DNA of 64,000 bases, from positions 868,001 to 932,000 of the forward strand of contig NZ_CP033459.1 in the NCBI RefSeq assembly GCF_003265305.2, given 5' to 3'. Position 1 is the first letter of the stretch, and each line of letters starts with the position of its first letter. Of the stretch, positions 43,801 through 52,721 are shown piece after piece. The translations under genes were made by a program, and so were the position numbers. A model generated the notes under the pieces. That model had not been told where the DNA came from. It ran no database searches and saw only the letters and a list, made by a program, of their open reading frames with translations. The stretch comes from Pseudoprevotella muciniphila (GTDB lineage: Bacteria; Bacteroidota; Bacteroidia; Bacteroidales; Bacteroidaceae).

Positions 43801-44014
43801 TCTGACAGTTCCCACCAACCGTTCTTACCTCCCCGAAGGCACACCAACACGTGGTCTTGAAAACATCTTCGGCGGTATCGGCGAAGACGTAACAGGCATC
43901 AACGGCATCACAACCGGTGCTCAGAACGGCGCTATCTACGACCTCCAGGGTCGCCGCGTGAACAACGCTACCAAGGGTGTTTACATCATCAACGGTAAGA
44001 AAGTGATTAAATAA
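40847..44014 (+). CDS. Large secreted protein with T9SS-like C-terminal tail, copy 1
   Basis: 1055 residues. Signal peptide MRKITNLLTLLLLAMCSIGASA. Beta-rich modules in sequence, then a region shared with the proteins at 45712 and 58899 (PFELSADPTD, YYWTFGGNEWDGITVYN, NGFNLRLPGTNAYIND; about 525-660) and a second shared region (SPEGVADGEEVVQAFAN; about 865-1000). The end, YDLQGRRVNNATKGVYIING then KKVIK, is the sorting-type tail of Prevotella/Bacteroides exported proteins. Function unknown; a glycan-binding or adhesive role is plausible from the beta-rich content and the sialic acid locus nearby. Unlike the two relatives it has no small peptide gene behind it; a terminator follows. Confidence 0.85.
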   Translation: MRKITNLLTLLLLAMCSIGASAETATLTYGNIEVYKSGSKVTPTSSNSFNHQVRSTTTPLITITIGTGDVVYNTSKFCFGNNNRTYTLAIDGGYVITGFTINYTRGSGVKFTSNGVTSEDDGILAVTGISTASTTFNVSGTSGAWQNYSVESIVVEYEQPNTVWNYTYTQYDGTTFASLGTGNGSVTATSAGYIVTPPSVAGYAFLGAADVDTHNELDITKPITATNIAFIYAPILQNIASASSSKAYTITAPRGFIHATSADATQFGVTSLSAGNADMQNPLHQWTFVTLDGNTYLYNVGTKKLASFNAIRGRDLVTSAPATVAGTASTYMDGYPVVLSFTKGSTTYIMNITGVPAVQIDGWTQHDEGNVLQIVEVPVLPVTPEVYNVTFTCSGGGLTSVYVDGAELALGTPIVLTSGATVSSSATVNAIATYNGFATLAEALADASFSGTVDVALVQNLTDITLNVTRGTKVIKTVTVTGVPEGTKVNVAEAVGSPAYVSDITPAEVVGTDVDQTVTVTYTSTLPFELSADPTDPATSTAYLMTLRKYYAHGNVLTSTSTYDLEDDTYYWTFGGNEWDGITVYNRGNGYMSVENAENSIAVFGTTPVAYTISANSNETNGFNLRLPGTNAYINDNAGARKVSTWNSSWAASDGGSCLKVYSIDDAVAGLVSTLEPYFTYAGCANALTKAAAANLQSSYEALVAAPSYSDYLALKATIEASLVPVTEGYYFVVSAMDAFMTQQSVSKSMYYDTSTNTIRWNTLGATAAEVLKLVAGSEASKYNLYVPLIDSYLASKTGTIGKTALDFEVLAAKPGAVVLAYNPEGNTDAAIHCLGHASGAGVSGALTNWTTGADASMWRLIPVDIAEITLISPEGVADGEEVVQAFANPDNAQLPLNIGVYTISEELATGAHLDTIATSQIAGGEGYIIKGVKGATVPLLPVNGTVDAPAGNLLVAGTGNAVNGGFMLAYKKGENVAKFWPITTLTVPTNRSYLPEGTPTRGLENIFGGIGEDVTGINGITTGAQNGAIYDLQGRRVNNATKGVYIINGKKVIK

Positions 44015-44032
44015 TTCACTTAGAAATCTCTT

Positions 44033-44066
44033 AAAATAAGGTGCGCCAAAAAGCGCACCTTATTTT
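44033..44066 (+). terminator. Intrinsic terminator
   Basis: Perfect 14-bp stem AAAATAAGGTGCGC/GCGCACCTTATTTT with loop CAAAAA. Confidence 0.9.
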
Positions 44067-44068
44067 AT

Positions 44069-44100
44069 ATCCGGAAAAACCGGAAAAACCGGAAAACCCG
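44069..44100. repeat. ACCGGAAAA repeats
   Basis: Four copies of a 9-base unit CCGGAAAAA directly behind the terminator; a member of the CCGGA word family. Confidence 0.8.
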
Positions 44101-44227
44101 CCCCCCCCAAAAAAAATATTGGTGTCCGATAAAAGTTTTATGGACATAGTCATAAGCCTTTCTGTTTGGGTGTTTTATGGGTGGTGTAATCTATGGGGGC
44201 TTACGCTTTGACTTTGTTGCGTCCGTT

Positions 44228-44454
44228 TTAGTACTCTGAATTAGGCTGAAAGCCTTACTGCTCATAGCCCAAGGCAACGCCTTGGGTATATGGACGTATG
44301 AGTATTTGCGTCCTGAAAGGACAAAAGCCATATTATTAAATAAATGCTAATCTCGTTTCTGCTTTTGCACTTACAGTGCGCCATTGCCATTGACCTTATC
44401 CCCCAGGGCGTTGCCCTGGGCTATGGGCTTTACGGACTTTCAGCCCGTTCTTAA
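44228..44454. repeat. Palindromic interspersed element, copy 2
   Basis: Left arm GGCTGAAAGCCTTACTGCTC then CCCAAGGCAACGCCTTGGG; right arm CCCCAGGGCGTTGCCCTGGG, CTATGGGCTTTACGGACTTT, CAGCCC. The interior CCTGAAAGGACAAAAGCC and CTTTTGCACTTACAGTGCGC match copy 1 at 17670. The IS30 element begins at or within a few bases of its right end. Confidence 0.8.
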
Positions 44455-45555
44455 ATTCAAATAAGAAGTGCAAGACTCGTCCTGTGGGATTCACTGATTG
44501 AAAGGTAAGTCAGAGACATCAAGTAGCAACATAAAAGCAAAAGGGAGATTTTCATCTCCCTGAGATTAACTACTTTTGTGTTGCATATGAAATATAAACA
44601 GCTAACCTCGCAGCAAAGGTACACAATCCAGAACGGATTAAAGCAAGGATTGACCAAAAAGATGATCGCCGCCCTCATAGAGGTGAACGAAAGCACCCTT
44701 TACAGGGAAATCCATCGAAATGGCGGTGCCAAGGTTTATAATGCAGAAAAGGCACAGCGCGAAGCAGACCGCCGCAAGACGCGTCTTCAGAAACCGCGAA
44801 GATTCACACACGCCCTTAAGCGGGAAGTCATAAGTCTGCTGCAAAAGAAATGGTCGCCCGAACAGATATGCGGGTATATAAAGAGACAAGGGCGCGAATG
44901 CGTCTCCCATGAAACAATATACGCATTCATCAGAACCGACAGGAAGTGCGGAGGGATGCTTTGGAAACTCTGCCGTCACGCAATGAAGAAGCGACGGAAG
45001 ACAGACAAGGGAAAACGGATTCCCATAAAAGACCGCGTGAGTATAGACCTTAGGCCGGAAGAGGCAGACGGCACGCGTTTCGGAGATTGGGAAATGGACA
45101 CCATAGTCGGTAAGGATGGGAAAGGAGCGCTAGTTACACTCTACGAGAGACGTACTGGATATGGGATGGTCAAAAGGCTGCCTGATGGAAAAGAGGCAAA
45201 AGGCGTGGAAGAAGCAGTATACAGAATGTTGATTCCTTACAAGAAACAAGTACTCACTATTACTACAGATAATGGAACAGAGTTCGCCAGGCATAGTCAA
45301 TTGGCAAAGAAACTCTCCACGAAAATCTTTTTTGCACACCCTTATAGCTCATGGGAAAAGGGAGGTGTAGAAAACTACAACAAACTCGTCAGACAATATA
45401 TACCTAAGGGAACGAATTTAGAACAATACACAGACAAATATCTTATGGAAGTACAAAAGCAAATTAACAGCAGACCAAGAAAAAAACTCAACTTTAATAA
45501 CCCAAAAAACGAATTTTACAAACTTTTAGACTAATATTGCACTTGCTACTTGAAT
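44455..45555 (+). mobile_element. IS30-family insertion sequence, complete
   Basis: About 1.1 kb with imperfect terminal inverted repeats: left ATTCAAATAAGAAGTGCAAG, right end (complement) ATTCAAGTAGCAAGTGCAAT. One transposase gene fills it. A hairpin GGGAGATTTTCATCTCCC before the -7 box TACTTTTG (44570-44577) probably shields the gene from read-in transcription. No target duplication is evident. Confidence 0.88.
44587..45534 (+). CDS. IS30-family transposase
   Basis: 315 residues from MKYKQLTSQQRY. N-terminal helix-turn-helix (KMIAALIEVNESTLYREIHRNGG) and a second HTH (WSPEQICGYIKRQG), then the DDE core: D in RFGDWEMDTI, D in ITTDNGTEF and E in WEKGGVENYNKLVRQ. All three catalytic residues and the family signature at the end are intact, so the element may be active. 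Start chosen at MKYKQL because the frame-open ATG nine bases earlier is too near the promoter. Confidence 0.95.
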   Translation: MKYKQLTSQQRYTIQNGLKQGLTKKMIAALIEVNESTLYREIHRNGGAKVYNAEKAQREADRRKTRLQKPRRFTHALKREVISLLQKKWSPEQICGYIKRQGRECVSHETIYAFIRTDRKCGGMLWKLCRHAMKKRRKTDKGKRIPIKDRVSIDLRPEEADGTRFGDWEMDTIVGKDGKGALVTLYERRTGYGMVKRLPDGKEAKGVEEAVYRMLIPYKKQVLTITTDNGTEFARHSQLAKKLSTKIFFAHPYSSWEKGGVENYNKLVRQYIPKGTNLEQYTDKYLMEVQKQINSRPRKKLNFNNPKNEFYKLLD

Positions 45556-45618
45556 CTACGGTTTTAGCGGACAACAATAAAAAAAACCAAAAAAAAACCA
45601 TCTAATAACATTTTTTTA

Positions 45619-45626
45619 TATATTTG
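45619..45626 (+). promoter_or_regulatory. -7 box TATATTTG
   Basis: Matches TAnnTTTG, 85 bases before the ATG at 45712. Confidence 0.6.
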
Positions 45627-45711
45627 CCGATTATATACCCATAAACGAATATAACATCAAATAATTTATATTAGAGACAATCAAATCAAGTTTAACAGAA
45701 CTCAATTCATT

Positions 45712-48700
45712 ATGAAAAAAATTACCACTCTCTTGATGCTACTGATCATAGCTATCAGTGGATCAGCAAAATCTACGGCATACGCTCCGGATGCTCGTGT
45801 AGGGGCTGGTGAGTTGTTGACAGGTAGAAACTACATGATCTTCAACACTGCCTACACACCAGGTACTGGTTACACCAATCGTTGGGGAGCCATCTACTAC
45901 AACTCAACGAAATCGGCTATAAACACCTACGGAGGCGCCGTTCCTGAAAACTTCATTACTGAAAATCAGAACTACTTGTTCCAATTGGCACTCAATGAGC
46001 CAAACGTACTTTATTGTACTGGAAACACAAAACTCATTGGCAGTAACTTCACGTTCACACCTTGGGAAGAAGCAACCAGCGGTAAGGGCGGCGCACAGTC
46101 GCGCAACGATGACGGCACATTCACAGCAAATGCCGACATCAGCGCAGCCAACAAAGTGTGGCTCATTCACAATGGTTCACAATACTGGAATGGTAACAAC
46201 TGGAGCAATGTAGGCGATAACTGCTTTGCTACATGGACCGACGGACACCCCTATGCCATCTATACAGTAAAAGAAGTTGTCACTGTTACTGTTACTTACA
46301 AATACTGTGAAGAAGACGGCTTTGAGCTATGGGAAGAAGATGTGGAACAGGCTGCAAACAGTCCGGTGAACGTACCTGCTTCTATGCAAGGTGGCAACAT
46401 GTACAGCATCAGCACTGAAGGCACCATCGGCACAGAAGACTGCGAAATCTACGTTAAACGTACACCTAATTTCACTTTCGACGCATCAGTCAATTTCGGA
46501 AACCTCAAAGTAAAGAACGATGCCACCACCACTGAGACATCCGCCATTACCGAAGGTCAATGGTACATGCTCACACAGGTGCGTGGCTCTGAAACTCCTG
46601 TTTACGACACAGGTTCAGGCAACACACTGAAACGTAATCCAAGCGCTGTTTCTATCACACAAGGTACAGACCCCGATACCATTACTCAATATCTCGTACG
46701 CTTCTTCAATACTGGCACAGGCGATGCTAAATACATCCAGTTTGCTACGGGTAACTTCTGGAATGATATGAAATCAAGCGCTTCAAACGCTACAATGTTC
46801 CTCGTTTATCCTGCAAGAAACACTTCTGCAAACTATGACGGCTGGGCTATGAACAAAACCACCGATGGTACAACCTACGGAGACATCGTTGACAACAACG
46901 GCGCAGGAAACACCCTTGCTTACTGGGAGAAAGGACAAGTTAGTACTGGTGGCAACAACGTATGGAAACTCTATCCCGTTGAACTCATCGACCCATCAGC
47001 AACAAGCACAGTTGAACTCGACTACGTCATATTCGATGAAAGCGGACACCAACTCGCTCGCCTCGCTAATAAACTGACTGGTTACGTAGGCGAAAAAGTG
47101 CCCGAACTGCCCGCAGCATATCAGAACGACTTCGTTACCTACACTTACAGCCCAAGCGTAGTGCCACCAAATAATAGAATAGTAGGCGTTACGGCGCACT
47201 ACAACCTGCCTTTCGAACTCAGCGAAGACCCAACCAGTTACGATAACGCTAAATGGTATCTGCTCACACTAAGAGAGAAATTCTGCACACCATACAACGC
47301 GGAGGATGACGAACCCATCTTAGGCCATATCGGCTATTACTTCTCATTCGGAGGAAACCCCGTAACGGGTATTTCGGTCTACAGCAAATTCGAGGAAAAA
47401 TACCTCGAAGTAGGCTCATCAACCGACAACTACCAAGCCGACTACTCTAGCGAACCGACCTACTTTAGCATCAAGAAGAACGACAATCAAACCAACGGCT
47501 TCAACCTCAACATACCAGGCACAAACGCCTACATCAACCTGCGCGAGGGCCACATCAGCACATGGCTCAGCGCAGCAGCCAACGGCGAAGTGGGCTCATG
47601 CCTCGTGGCAATGACAGACGCGGACTATATGAGGATGAAAGTGCAAAAACTTGAACCCTACTTCCATAACTATGGCATGGTAGGCACATTGCCTTTTAAC
47701 TCTCAAATCAATAGCAGTCTCTATCAAATGTACATGTTACTACTCCCAAACCCCACCCTCGAAGGATACGAAGAGTTAAAGGCTGCTATACACAGAAACA
47801 CCATAAAACTCGAAAGGGACAAGTACTACATCATACGCAGCGCATACTCTGCCTTCGAAGCGCAGCAAGGTGAAACAAAGACCATGCGCTACAACCCGGC
47901 AACTGGCACCATCATATGGGGCACAGAAGGCGACGCACCCGAATACGAAGTGTTCCAAGTGAGGAGCAACGGCTCAGGCAACGTACTCTACAACCCCATG
48001 GGCGGAGTATATCTGAACAATGTCAATGGCAGCGTAACATCCTACAGCCTCGGTGCCGAAACATTCAGCAGAGATTCTGTTGGCATCGGACAATTCAACA
48101 TCTTCCTCGCACGCTGGGCAGCACCGCTCCACGCTCACGGACACCGCAGCGGTGCAGGCGTAAGCGGATCGCTGACCAACTGGGCAGGCGGTGCAAACAC
48201 AGCCTCCGCATGGTACATCATTCCGCAGGACATCACAGAAATAGAAATGATTACCCCTGAAGGAGTGGCAGACGGAGAAGAAGTGGTGCAAAGCTTCGCA
48301 CACACAGAAGACGGACAATTACCACCCAGCGCAGGACTCTTCACCATCAGCGAAGAATTGAGCAAAGGCGCACGCCTCGACACGGTTGCCTCACGCAGAA
48401 TAGCAGAAAGAGTGGGCTACATCGTCAGCGGAAAGAAGGGCGAAAGAATTCCTATCCTCCCCATCCTTCGAACACCAACCACATCTGTAGAAGTACCCGC
48501 AGGCAACCTCCTCGTAGCCGGCGACAGCACAGAACAAACTGGCGGCTTTATCGTTGCCTACAAGAAGGGCGACCGACTCGCCAAGTTCTGGAAGATGAAC
48601 CGCCTCACCGTGCCACGCAACCGCGCATACCTGCCAGCAGGATCACCCACACGCGGACTGGAACGCATCTTCGGCGGACTCGGCGACATTGAGGACGTAA

Positions 48701-48837
48701 CAGCCATTAAGGACGTAAACGCTGGCAGCGAAAACGAAAACGCTAACGCACCCATCTACGACCTGCAAGGTCGCCGAGTAACCAAGGCGCAGAAAGGCGG
48801 TGTTTACATCATCAACGGCAAGAAGGTGATTAAGTAA
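45712..48837 (+). CDS. Large secreted protein with T9SS-like C-terminal tail, copy 2
   Basis: 1041 residues, signal peptide MKKITTLLMLLIIAISGSAKS. The N-terminal half (ARVGAGELLTGRNYMIFNTAY...) differs from the other two copies; the shared module lies at about 500-640 (PFELSEDPTSYDNAKWYLLTLREKF, NGFNLNIPGTNAYIN) and a second at about 840-970 (TPEGVADGEEVVQSFAH, ARLDTVASRRIAE). Tail YDLQGRRVTKAQKGGVYIIN then GKKVIK. A small peptide gene starts 79 bases downstream. Surface or secreted protein of unknown role; probably transcribed together with the peptide gene, as only repeats lie between. Confidence 0.85.
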   Translation: MKKITTLLMLLIIAISGSAKSTAYAPDARVGAGELLTGRNYMIFNTAYTPGTGYTNRWGAIYYNSTKSAINTYGGAVPENFITENQNYLFQLALNEPNVLYCTGNTKLIGSNFTFTPWEEATSGKGGAQSRNDDGTFTANADISAANKVWLIHNGSQYWNGNNWSNVGDNCFATWTDGHPYAIYTVKEVVTVTVTYKYCEEDGFELWEEDVEQAANSPVNVPASMQGGNMYSISTEGTIGTEDCEIYVKRTPNFTFDASVNFGNLKVKNDATTTETSAITEGQWYMLTQVRGSETPVYDTGSGNTLKRNPSAVSITQGTDPDTITQYLVRFFNTGTGDAKYIQFATGNFWNDMKSSASNATMFLVYPARNTSANYDGWAMNKTTDGTTYGDIVDNNGAGNTLAYWEKGQVSTGGNNVWKLYPVELIDPSATSTVELDYVIFDESGHQLARLANKLTGYVGEKVPELPAAYQNDFVTYTYSPSVVPPNNRIVGVTAHYNLPFELSEDPTSYDNAKWYLLTLREKFCTPYNAEDDEPILGHIGYYFSFGGNPVTGISVYSKFEEKYLEVGSSTDNYQADYSSEPTYFSIKKNDNQTNGFNLNIPGTNAYINLREGHISTWLSAAANGEVGSCLVAMTDADYMRMKVQKLEPYFHNYGMVGTLPFNSQINSSLYQMYMLLLPNPTLEGYEELKAAIHRNTIKLERDKYYIIRSAYSAFEAQQGETKTMRYNPATGTIIWGTEGDAPEYEVFQVRSNGSGNVLYNPMGGVYLNNVNGSVTSYSLGAETFSRDSVGIGQFNIFLARWAAPLHAHGHRSGAGVSGSLTNWAGGANTASAWYIIPQDITEIEMITPEGVADGEEVVQSFAHTEDGQLPPSAGLFTISEELSKGARLDTVASRRIAERVGYIVSGKKGERIPILPILRTPTTSVEVPAGNLLVAGDSTEQTGGFIVAYKKGDRLAKFWKMNRLTVPRNRAYLPAGSPTRGLERIFGGLGDIEDVTAIKDVNAGSENENANAPIYDLQGRRVTKAQKGGVYIINGKKVIK

Positions 48838-48841
48838 TTTT

Positions 48842-48882
48842 AACCGGAATATCCGGATAATCCGGATAATCCGGAATATCTG
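48842..48882. repeat. TCCGGATAA repeats
   Basis: Four words of CCGGAATAT/CCGGATAAT starting right behind the stop codon. Confidence 0.8.
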
Positions 48883-48916
48883 AAAAAAAAATCAAGAAAC
48901 CAAAAATAATAACCTT

Positions 48917-49099
48917 ATGAAGAAAACGTATCAAAGCCCCGCTACGGCGGTATTCGAAATGCGCCATGAGAACGTCATCGCCACAACCATCCCAAAGGAT
49001 AACAGCGGCGAAGGCATCGGCGACACCAACCAGGGCGGTTTCGACTTCGCACCGAAGGACGAAAACAGTTGGACCGACGGCAGTTGGACAAAGCCCTGA
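48917..49099 (+). CDS. Small peptide MKK-FEMRHEN-IATTIPKD family, copy 2
   Basis: 60 residues: MKKTYQSPATAVFEMRHENV, then IATTIPKDNSGEGIGDTN, then FDFAPKDENSWTDGSWTKP. It is nearly identical to the copy at 58629-58811 (differences confined to a few N-terminal residues and one E/D) and related to 25686-25850. No signal peptide; a basic start, a conserved middle and an acidic, Trp-rich end. It follows a large secreted protein gene and is closed by a palindromic terminator, an arrangement repeated at 58629. Possibly a secreted or processed peptide; function unknown. Confidence 0.85.
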   Translation: MKKTYQSPATAVFEMRHENVIATTIPKDNSGEGIGDTNQGGFDFAPKDENSWTDGSWTKP

Positions 49100-49118
49100 G
49101 GCTCCGCCCGCTTATAAT

Positions 49119-49144
49119 AAAAGCCACCGATATCGGTGGCTTTT
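49119..49144 (+). terminator. Terminator AAAAGCCACCGATATCGGTGGCTTTT
   Basis: Perfect palindromic stem AAAGCCACCGA/TATCGGTGGCTTT with a T run, directly behind the peptide gene. The same palindrome closes the copy at 58629. Confidence 0.85.
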
Positions 49145-49146
49145 TT

Positions 49147-49195
49147 CTTTGGTGCTGCGGTGGCTTTTTTCTTTGGTGCTGCGGTGGCTGCTGCC
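49147..49195. repeat. 24-bp repeats derived from the terminator arm
   Basis: TTCTTTGGTGCTGCGGTGGC is present twice at a 24-base period, continuing the right arm of the terminator up to the addB stop codon. Confidence 0.8.
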
Positions 49196-52020
49196 TATGC
49201 CTGCCTCTCTCCTTCGCCGAGGTAGCACAGCGGTCGGAAGGGGCATCGCTCGCAGTGGGCGTCCTGTTGTTTCTTCGTCGGAGCGGCGAAGGGGCGTCGC
49301 TCGTCGAAGATTTCCTCCACGAGGGCAGTGAGCCGTTCGCGGAAGCGCTGGGCTGTGCCGTCTTTGGCAAATTGGTCTGCCACAAGATAGCCGTGCTCCA
49401 TTTTCGCGTTGTTTTTTCCTGCCTCGCGCGTGTAGTAGAGAGCGGGCACTATGCCGCGCCCGTTGAGCGGACGGATGTCGGCTGTGGCGGCATCGTTGCT
49501 CGCTGCCATCTCTTCCACGGCGAGTCCGTAGATGAACGTCTGGAACACGTCGAGCGGCTGACTGTTGCCCTTCTCCGAGTCGAACAGGTCTTCCACCGCC
49601 GCAGCATCGTCCTTGGGATTGTACGCCCGCATGGTGCCCGTCTTGTAGTCCACCACGCGCACCACTTCCCGGCCTTTGTGCACGAGGGTGTCCAAGCGGT
49701 CTATCACACCGCCTATCTTCACCTGCCGCGTATTTCCGCCGGCACTGACCGTGAGCGTAACGTAACTCTTCTCGCGCTCTAAGGCGATGATGCGCAGCGG
49801 CGCTATCTCCGCGTCGTTATTGAGCATCTTCTTAAGGTATTCCCTGATGATGCCCGCCACGAGGTCGGTATATACCACTTCCTTCTCGTTGTGCTTGCGG
49901 TTGTCCTCCGCCACGGCGTCGAAGCCCCGGCAGATGTAGTCGTTCAGGCGATTGTCGTCGCGGCTCAGACTGATGAGGTCTTCCTGCGTAACCTGTCTGC
50001 CGTTGAAGTCTTTGTAGATGAGTTCTGCCGCACTGTGGAACACACTGCCGAACTGGTTCGCACTGATAATCCCCTCGTCCTGCTGCGGTTCGGGCAGCCG
50101 GAGGATATACTTGAAGTGGAACATGCGCTGGCACTTGAAGTAGGTCTTCAGCGCGGTGGGCGACATCTTATCGAACCGATCTGCCATGCCCTTTGGTTTC
50201 TCGATGTCGGACGGCAGGGCGGTGGGCACACTGGGTGCCGACTTGATGGTGTAGTGGCGCGGACGCAGGTGGCGTGCCTCCACGAGCATCTGCGAGATGA
50301 AGCGCGAAGGCTCTTTCTTGCGTGTGCCGTCCGTGGCGTTGTTATAGACCAGCCGCACCTTCCTGGCACGGCTCAGCAGGCGGTAGAAATAGTAGGCGAA
50401 GATGGCGGTCTGGTGCTGCGGCGTGGTCAGCCCGTATGCCACACGCAGGAAGTGCGGTATGAATGAGTTGTCCTGCGCCACACGCGGCATGTCGCCCTCG
50501 TTCACGGAGAGCATCACGACATGCTCAAAGTCGAGGTTGCGCGTCTCCAGCACACCCATCACCTGCACACCCTCCGCCGGCTCGCCGTGGAAGGGCACCG
50601 TAGTGAGTTTCAGCACGGCTTTCACGAGCCGACGCAGCGTGGTGTCCTCCACATTGAGGTAGCCCTCTGTAACGAGGCGCTGGAAGCGTACCACGGTCTT
50701 GTACGTCTGGAAGAGGGCTTCGCTGTGCAGTGTGCGGAAGATGTCTTCGCGCGATGCGTCAGTGGTTTCCGCAGGTTTGTCGAAGAGGGCTTCCGTGAGG
50801 TCCTCCGCCACGCGCTGCAACACGTCGGCATGGTCGCTCTTGCCCGTCTTCACGTCTTCGCGCAGCAGTTCGCCGAGCCGCTTATCTACAAAGGCAAACG
50901 CCTCCGTATGGCTCAGCGGATAGCCCTTCGTCACGTTCACCGCCTTTACTGTCTCGGGCAGCGAGTGGAGCACGGGTTGCAGCAGCATTTCGTTGCAGAG
51001 CACCACGGCGGTGCGTTTCTCGTCGTCGGCATCGAGGTTGTCGCTGTCGCGCAGCCATTCCGCCACGGAGCGCGCCTGTGCGTTGTCAGAGGGCGAAGCG
51101 ACGAGTTCAATGTCTTTCTCTTCACTATCCTCGGGTATGAAGTTGTGGAAGGCACGCTCGTCGGTCAGTGCGTTGGGAAATTCTGCGAGGTTCTTGCGCA
51201 GGAAGATGCCTGCCTCGTGGTTCGCCACACAGCCCTCCCCTGCCCTGTCGCCGCCGATATAGTACGCGTCGTAGTCCCAGTAGAAGAGCGCGCGCCCGTC
51301 CTTCTTCAGGCGGCGGAAGAGCGCGAGTTCCACCTCGTTGAGCACGTTGAAGCCCACGAAGACGAAGGTCTCAGCCTGCTGCAGGCGGTGCATCACGGTT
51401 TCGTCGCCTGCCATGAGGCGTTCTGCCACGTGGCGCAGTATCTGACCCTCCGTGCCGAGTCCGTTATCAGCGAGTTCCTTGCGGAAAGCGGCATAGATGT
51501 CGTACATCTTCTCCCAGAGGGCAAGGAATGCGCGGCGCAGGGCATCCATGTCGTCGGGGGCTACGCCGAAGAAGTGCTCCACGGCACTGCGCTGCTCGTC
51601 GGTGAGGAAGTCGTTGCTCTCGAGTTGCGTCAGGTCGTGCACGTTCGAGAAAAGTTGGCGCGCGTCAGCGAGGTGTTTGTCCACATCGTCGAAATCCGCC
51701 ACCATGCGCTCGCCCCAGCCGTAGAAGAGGTCGAGCGTGTCGTCCTTGCCGTCCTCGCGCCCCGTCGCGCTGCAGAAGATGCGGTAGAGGCGGCACACGG
51801 CTTCTATCTTATCGACAGGCCGCAGGTCGCTCATGCGGAGGAAGAGATCGGCGATGCTCGAGTACTGCGGTGCCCACAGCGTCTCGCCACTGCCCTCCAC
51901 GAGGTATTCGTTCATAAACAGGCTGGCACGGCGGTTCGGGAAAACCACCATCAGCCGCGAAAGGTCGTTGCCATAACGCTGCTTCAGGTCTTCGGCTACG
52001 TATTTCAGAAATGGTTTCAT
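49195..52020 (-). CDS. addB: AddB-like PD-(D/E)XK nuclease subunit
   Basis: 941 residues. Helicase-like N-terminal part with a degraded nucleotide site (RLMVVFPNRRASLFMNEYL, about 21-39). C-terminal RecB-type nuclease: GVIDRLDTLVHKG with D, then VVRVVDYKTGTM with the D-x-K (about 745-780). Cysteines at about 650 and at the end (HCERCPFRPLCY) suggest the iron-sulphur cluster of AddB proteins. Together with the AddA-like protein it would process double-strand ends for recombination and degrade foreign linear DNA. The order on the minus strand is addA, four-helix bundle gene, addB. Confidence 0.88.
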   Translation of the reverse strand: MKPFLKYVAEDLKQRYGNDLSRLMVVFPNRRASLFMNEYLVEGSGETLWAPQYSSIADLFLRMSDLRPVDKIEAVCRLYRIFCSATGREDGKDDTLDLFYGWGERMVADFDDVDKHLADARQLFSNVHDLTQLESNDFLTDEQRSAVEHFFGVAPDDMDALRRAFLALWEKMYDIYAAFRKELADNGLGTEGQILRHVAERLMAGDETVMHRLQQAETFVFVGFNVLNEVELALFRRLKKDGRALFYWDYDAYYIGGDRAGEGCVANHEAGIFLRKNLAEFPNALTDERAFHNFIPEDSEEKDIELVASPSDNAQARSVAEWLRDSDNLDADDEKRTAVVLCNEMLLQPVLHSLPETVKAVNVTKGYPLSHTEAFAFVDKRLGELLREDVKTGKSDHADVLQRVAEDLTEALFDKPAETTDASREDIFRTLHSEALFQTYKTVVRFQRLVTEGYLNVEDTTLRRLVKAVLKLTTVPFHGEPAEGVQVMGVLETRNLDFEHVVMLSVNEGDMPRVAQDNSFIPHFLRVAYGLTTPQHQTAIFAYYFYRLLSRARKVRLVYNNATDGTRKKEPSRFISQMLVEARHLRPRHYTIKSAPSVPTALPSDIEKPKGMADRFDKMSPTALKTYFKCQRMFHFKYILRLPEPQQDEGIISANQFGSVFHSAAELIYKDFNGRQVTQEDLISLSRDDNRLNDYICRGFDAVAEDNRKHNEKEVVYTDLVAGIIREYLKKMLNNDAEIAPLRIIALEREKSYVTLTVSAGGNTRQVKIGGVIDRLDTLVHKGREVVRVVDYKTGTMRAYNPKDDAAAVEDLFDSEKGNSQPLDVFQTFIYGLAVEEMAASNDAATADIRPLNGRGIVPALYYTREAGKNNAKMEHGYLVADQFAKDGTAQRFRERLTALVEEIFDERRPFAAPTKKQQDAHCERCPFRPLCYLGEGERQA

Positions 52021-52035
52021 TTTTTTTTTTATTCT

Positions 52036-52671
52036 CTAATACTCTATACCGTTTTCGTCGAGAAGAGCTTTCAGACGTTTCACCTCCTCGCGCAGTTGTT
52101 TCAATTCTTCGTCAATTTCCTGCCGATAGCCCGTACGGGCGGCGTACATACGCTCATTCACCCCTCCCTCCGTCACGAAGCGGTCCTGCTGAGCATCCAA
52201 CAGGTTCTTGAGCATATAGATGGCTTGATGGCAGAGTGTGATGCAGAGGTTGGCGAGTTCTTCGTCGTTCATCTTTTCAGCCTGCATGGCATATTGCTCC
52301 ATGAAAAGTTTACTCTTCACCCATTCGCGCAACTTTACATATCGTGGGTGCTCGTTGTCCCAATGCATCAGAGAGCGTGTGCGCAGATAGTCTTCGTAAT
52401 CCGTCAACAACTCCTCAATGCTTGCTTTTGCCACCCCCGTGAGTTTTATCTCCATTTTTGCCGACGTCTGTGCCGCCCGATTGCCCTCGGCTATGTTCTG
52501 CTTCCCGCTACGCGCCGCCTGCACCATCTGATCAACAGTACGGTCGCCGTATGACGACAAGAAACGATTGCAGAACGTATAAGTCAGGTCATAGAGCGCT
52601 GTGGCTACCTTATATACTCGTAGGTTCTTGTAGTGGCCGTGACTGGTGAGAAAAGTTCTCTTTTCGCTCAT
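52036..52671 (-). CDS. Four-helix-bundle (S23-type) protein
   Basis: 211 residues, helical throughout. KNLRVYKVATALYDLTYTFC then DRTVDQMVQAARSGKQNIAEGN (about 14-65) is the family core, followed by LTGVAKASIEELLTDYEDYLRTRS and a C-terminal coiled coil (EIDEELKQLREEVKRLKALLDENG). It is the intact relative of the pseudogene at 9289 but without the zinc ribbon. It sits 15 bases before addB; whether it serves the nuclease or is just inserted is unknown. Confidence 0.85.
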   Translation of the reverse strand: MSEKRTFLTSHGHYKNLRVYKVATALYDLTYTFCNRFLSSYGDRTVDQMVQAARSGKQNIAEGNRAAQTSAKMEIKLTGVAKASIEELLTDYEDYLRTRSLMHWDNEHPRYVKLREWVKSKLFMEQYAMQAEKMNDEELANLCITLCHQAIYMLKNLLDAQQDRFVTEGGVNERMYAARTGYRQEIDEELKQLREEVKRLKALLDENGIEY

Positions 52672-52721
52672 TGTTTTTATTTTTTTTATTGTTCTTTTTA
52701 GTTTTTTTTGTTGGTGATTGT

